From Rhizobacter koreensis (GTDB lineage: Bacteria > Pseudomonadota > Gammaproteobacteria > Burkholderiales > Burkholderiaceae_C), in NCBI RefSeq assembly GCF_013366375.1, contig NZ_JABWMJ010000003.1:372001-436000 (forward strand): a DNA stretch of 64,000 bases, written 5' to 3'. Shown one piece after another: positions 63,496 through 64,000 of the stretch. The notes under the pieces are model-generated. The model made no database searches. It had not been told where the DNA came from and saw only the letters and a program-made list of their open reading frames with translations. A program made the translations under genes and the position numbers. How positions within the stretch are numbered: position 1 is the stretch's first letter; every line of letters starts with the position of its first letter.

Positions 63496-64000
63496 ATGCG
63501 CCCGCTGTTGCGCGCCGTCCTCGCCACGGTCGCCTTCTCCGCCGTCCACAGCCTGCTCGCCAGTCGCCCTGCCAAGGAACTCGCGGCGCGCGCGGTCGGG
63601 AGTCGCGCTCGCGACGCCTGGTACGGGCCGCTGTTCAACTTGCAGGCGGTCGTCGGGGCGGCCTGGTGGACGCGTGCGGTGCTGCGAGGCCCGGACCGCG
63701 AGCTCTGGCGCGTGCCCGGCTCCGCTGGGCGCCGTGATGGTCGCGGGACAGGTCGCCGCCCTCGTCTGGATTACGCGCGCTGCGACGACGGTCGGCATCG
63801 GCCGTTTGCTCGGCGTACCCGGCGCGCGCGCGTGGTAGCGTGGCAAGCCCGTGCCCGCGCCGGCCGAGGCGCAGGGGCGGCACCGCTGGCGGGCTACATG
63901 GACGGCCGCGGCCCGTTCGCCGATCGCGTCACGCGCTCAACGCCGCGCCGATACCGATCCTCTGGTTGCAGCCGGTGATGACGCGGAACCGGCTGGTGGC
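63496..64000 (+). pseudogene. Damaged NnrU/isoprenylcysteine-methyltransferase-like gene, cut by window end
   Basis: The product starts well (RAVLATVAFSAVHSLLASRP, LFNLQAVVGAAWWTRAVLRG, DRELWRVP) but an extra base near 63719 shifts the frame; the continuation APLGAVMVAGQVAALVWITR, AATTVGIGRLLGVPGARAW is in another frame and ends at a TAG at 63836. A further stretch in a third frame near the end, RHALNAAPIPILWLQPVMTR, matches the family-typical (R-H-P-L-N) region. So at least two lesions are present. NnrU-like proteins are six-helix inner-membrane proteins of the NnrU/ICMT family. Sequencing errors cannot be excluded. Confidence 0.65.

Overview
This 64 kb window is GC-rich (about 70% by eye), densely packed chromosomal DNA from a proteobacterium, most likely a betaproteobacterium of the order Burkholderiales. 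The support is a luxR / RsaM-like / luxI quorum-sensing cluster of the Burkholderia type, a PEP-CTERM-sorted exoprotein, a Pao-type aldehyde oxidoreductase, a long trifunctional-length PutA, and Burkholderiales-type small DUF proteins. No rRNA, tRNA, CRISPR array, insertion sequence or prophage gene was recognised. I cannot name a genus.

Layout. 1-10.6 kb: the end of a zinc alcohol dehydrogenase, small membrane or stress-type proteins (DUF4383, DUF2231, two DUF202), a methyltransferase, a PuuA-like glutamine-synthetase-family enzyme beside the wreck of its usual partner PuuD, a lipoprotein, a DUF167 protein and a clan GH-A-like glycosidase. 10.6-20.2 kb: an FUSC membrane protein, a flavodoxin-like protein, a rhomboid protease, a probable 2H phosphoesterase, an ornithine cyclodeaminase-family enzyme and PutA. 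20.3-24 kb: a two-gene unit of an alpha/beta-hydrolase (lipase type) and a 760-residue CHAT-domain cysteine protease with overlapping stop and start; this is the best candidate for an undescribed (conflict/defence-like) system. 24-27.9 kb: a Sel1+SLT lytic transglycosylase, a SHOCT-family-like protein, and a PEP-CTERM SGNH-hydrolase-like exoprotein with a visible promoter. 28.2-32.5 kb: a kaiC-kaiB-kaiB-hybrid histidine kinase operon. 32.5-36.8 kb: housekeeping genes (exonuclease III, thioredoxin-like, NUDIX). 37-41.3 kb: a cyanophycin-type operon (truncated isoaspartyl peptidase, cyanophycinase, a cyanophycin synthetase whose Mur-ligase half has lost its P-loop lysine and its last domain, and a HAD hydrolase). 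41.8-46 kb: an SGNH hydrolase, an RsbRD-type sensor kinase, Dps and an HD-GYP protein. 46-48 kb: the quorum-sensing cluster. 48.3-52.7 kb: an M20 carboxypeptidase, a SUV3-like RNA helicase and a Cu/Zn superoxide dismutase lipoprotein. 53-56.8 kb: a paoABC-like molybdenum aldehyde oxidoreductase. 57-64 kb: arginase, a LOG-family protein, ThiF/MoeB, a CtpA-type protease, two Hsp20 chaperones with a terminator, a K+-channel-like protein, and a broken NnrU-like gene cut off by the window end.

How the genes may work together (inference): cyanophycin handling (cphB, CphA2-like), arginase, ornithine cyclodeaminase-family enzyme and PutA together could carry stored beta-Asp-Arg nitrogen through arginine, ornithine and proline to glutamate, although the genes are scattered and the isoaspartyl peptidase needed for the first step is truncated here. 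The quorum-sensing genes are followed on the same strand by an HD-GYP gene, which suggests a link from cell density to cyclic-di-GMP. Three genes (PuuD, isoaspartyl peptidase, NnrU) are visibly damaged, which points either to ongoing gene loss or to local assembly errors.
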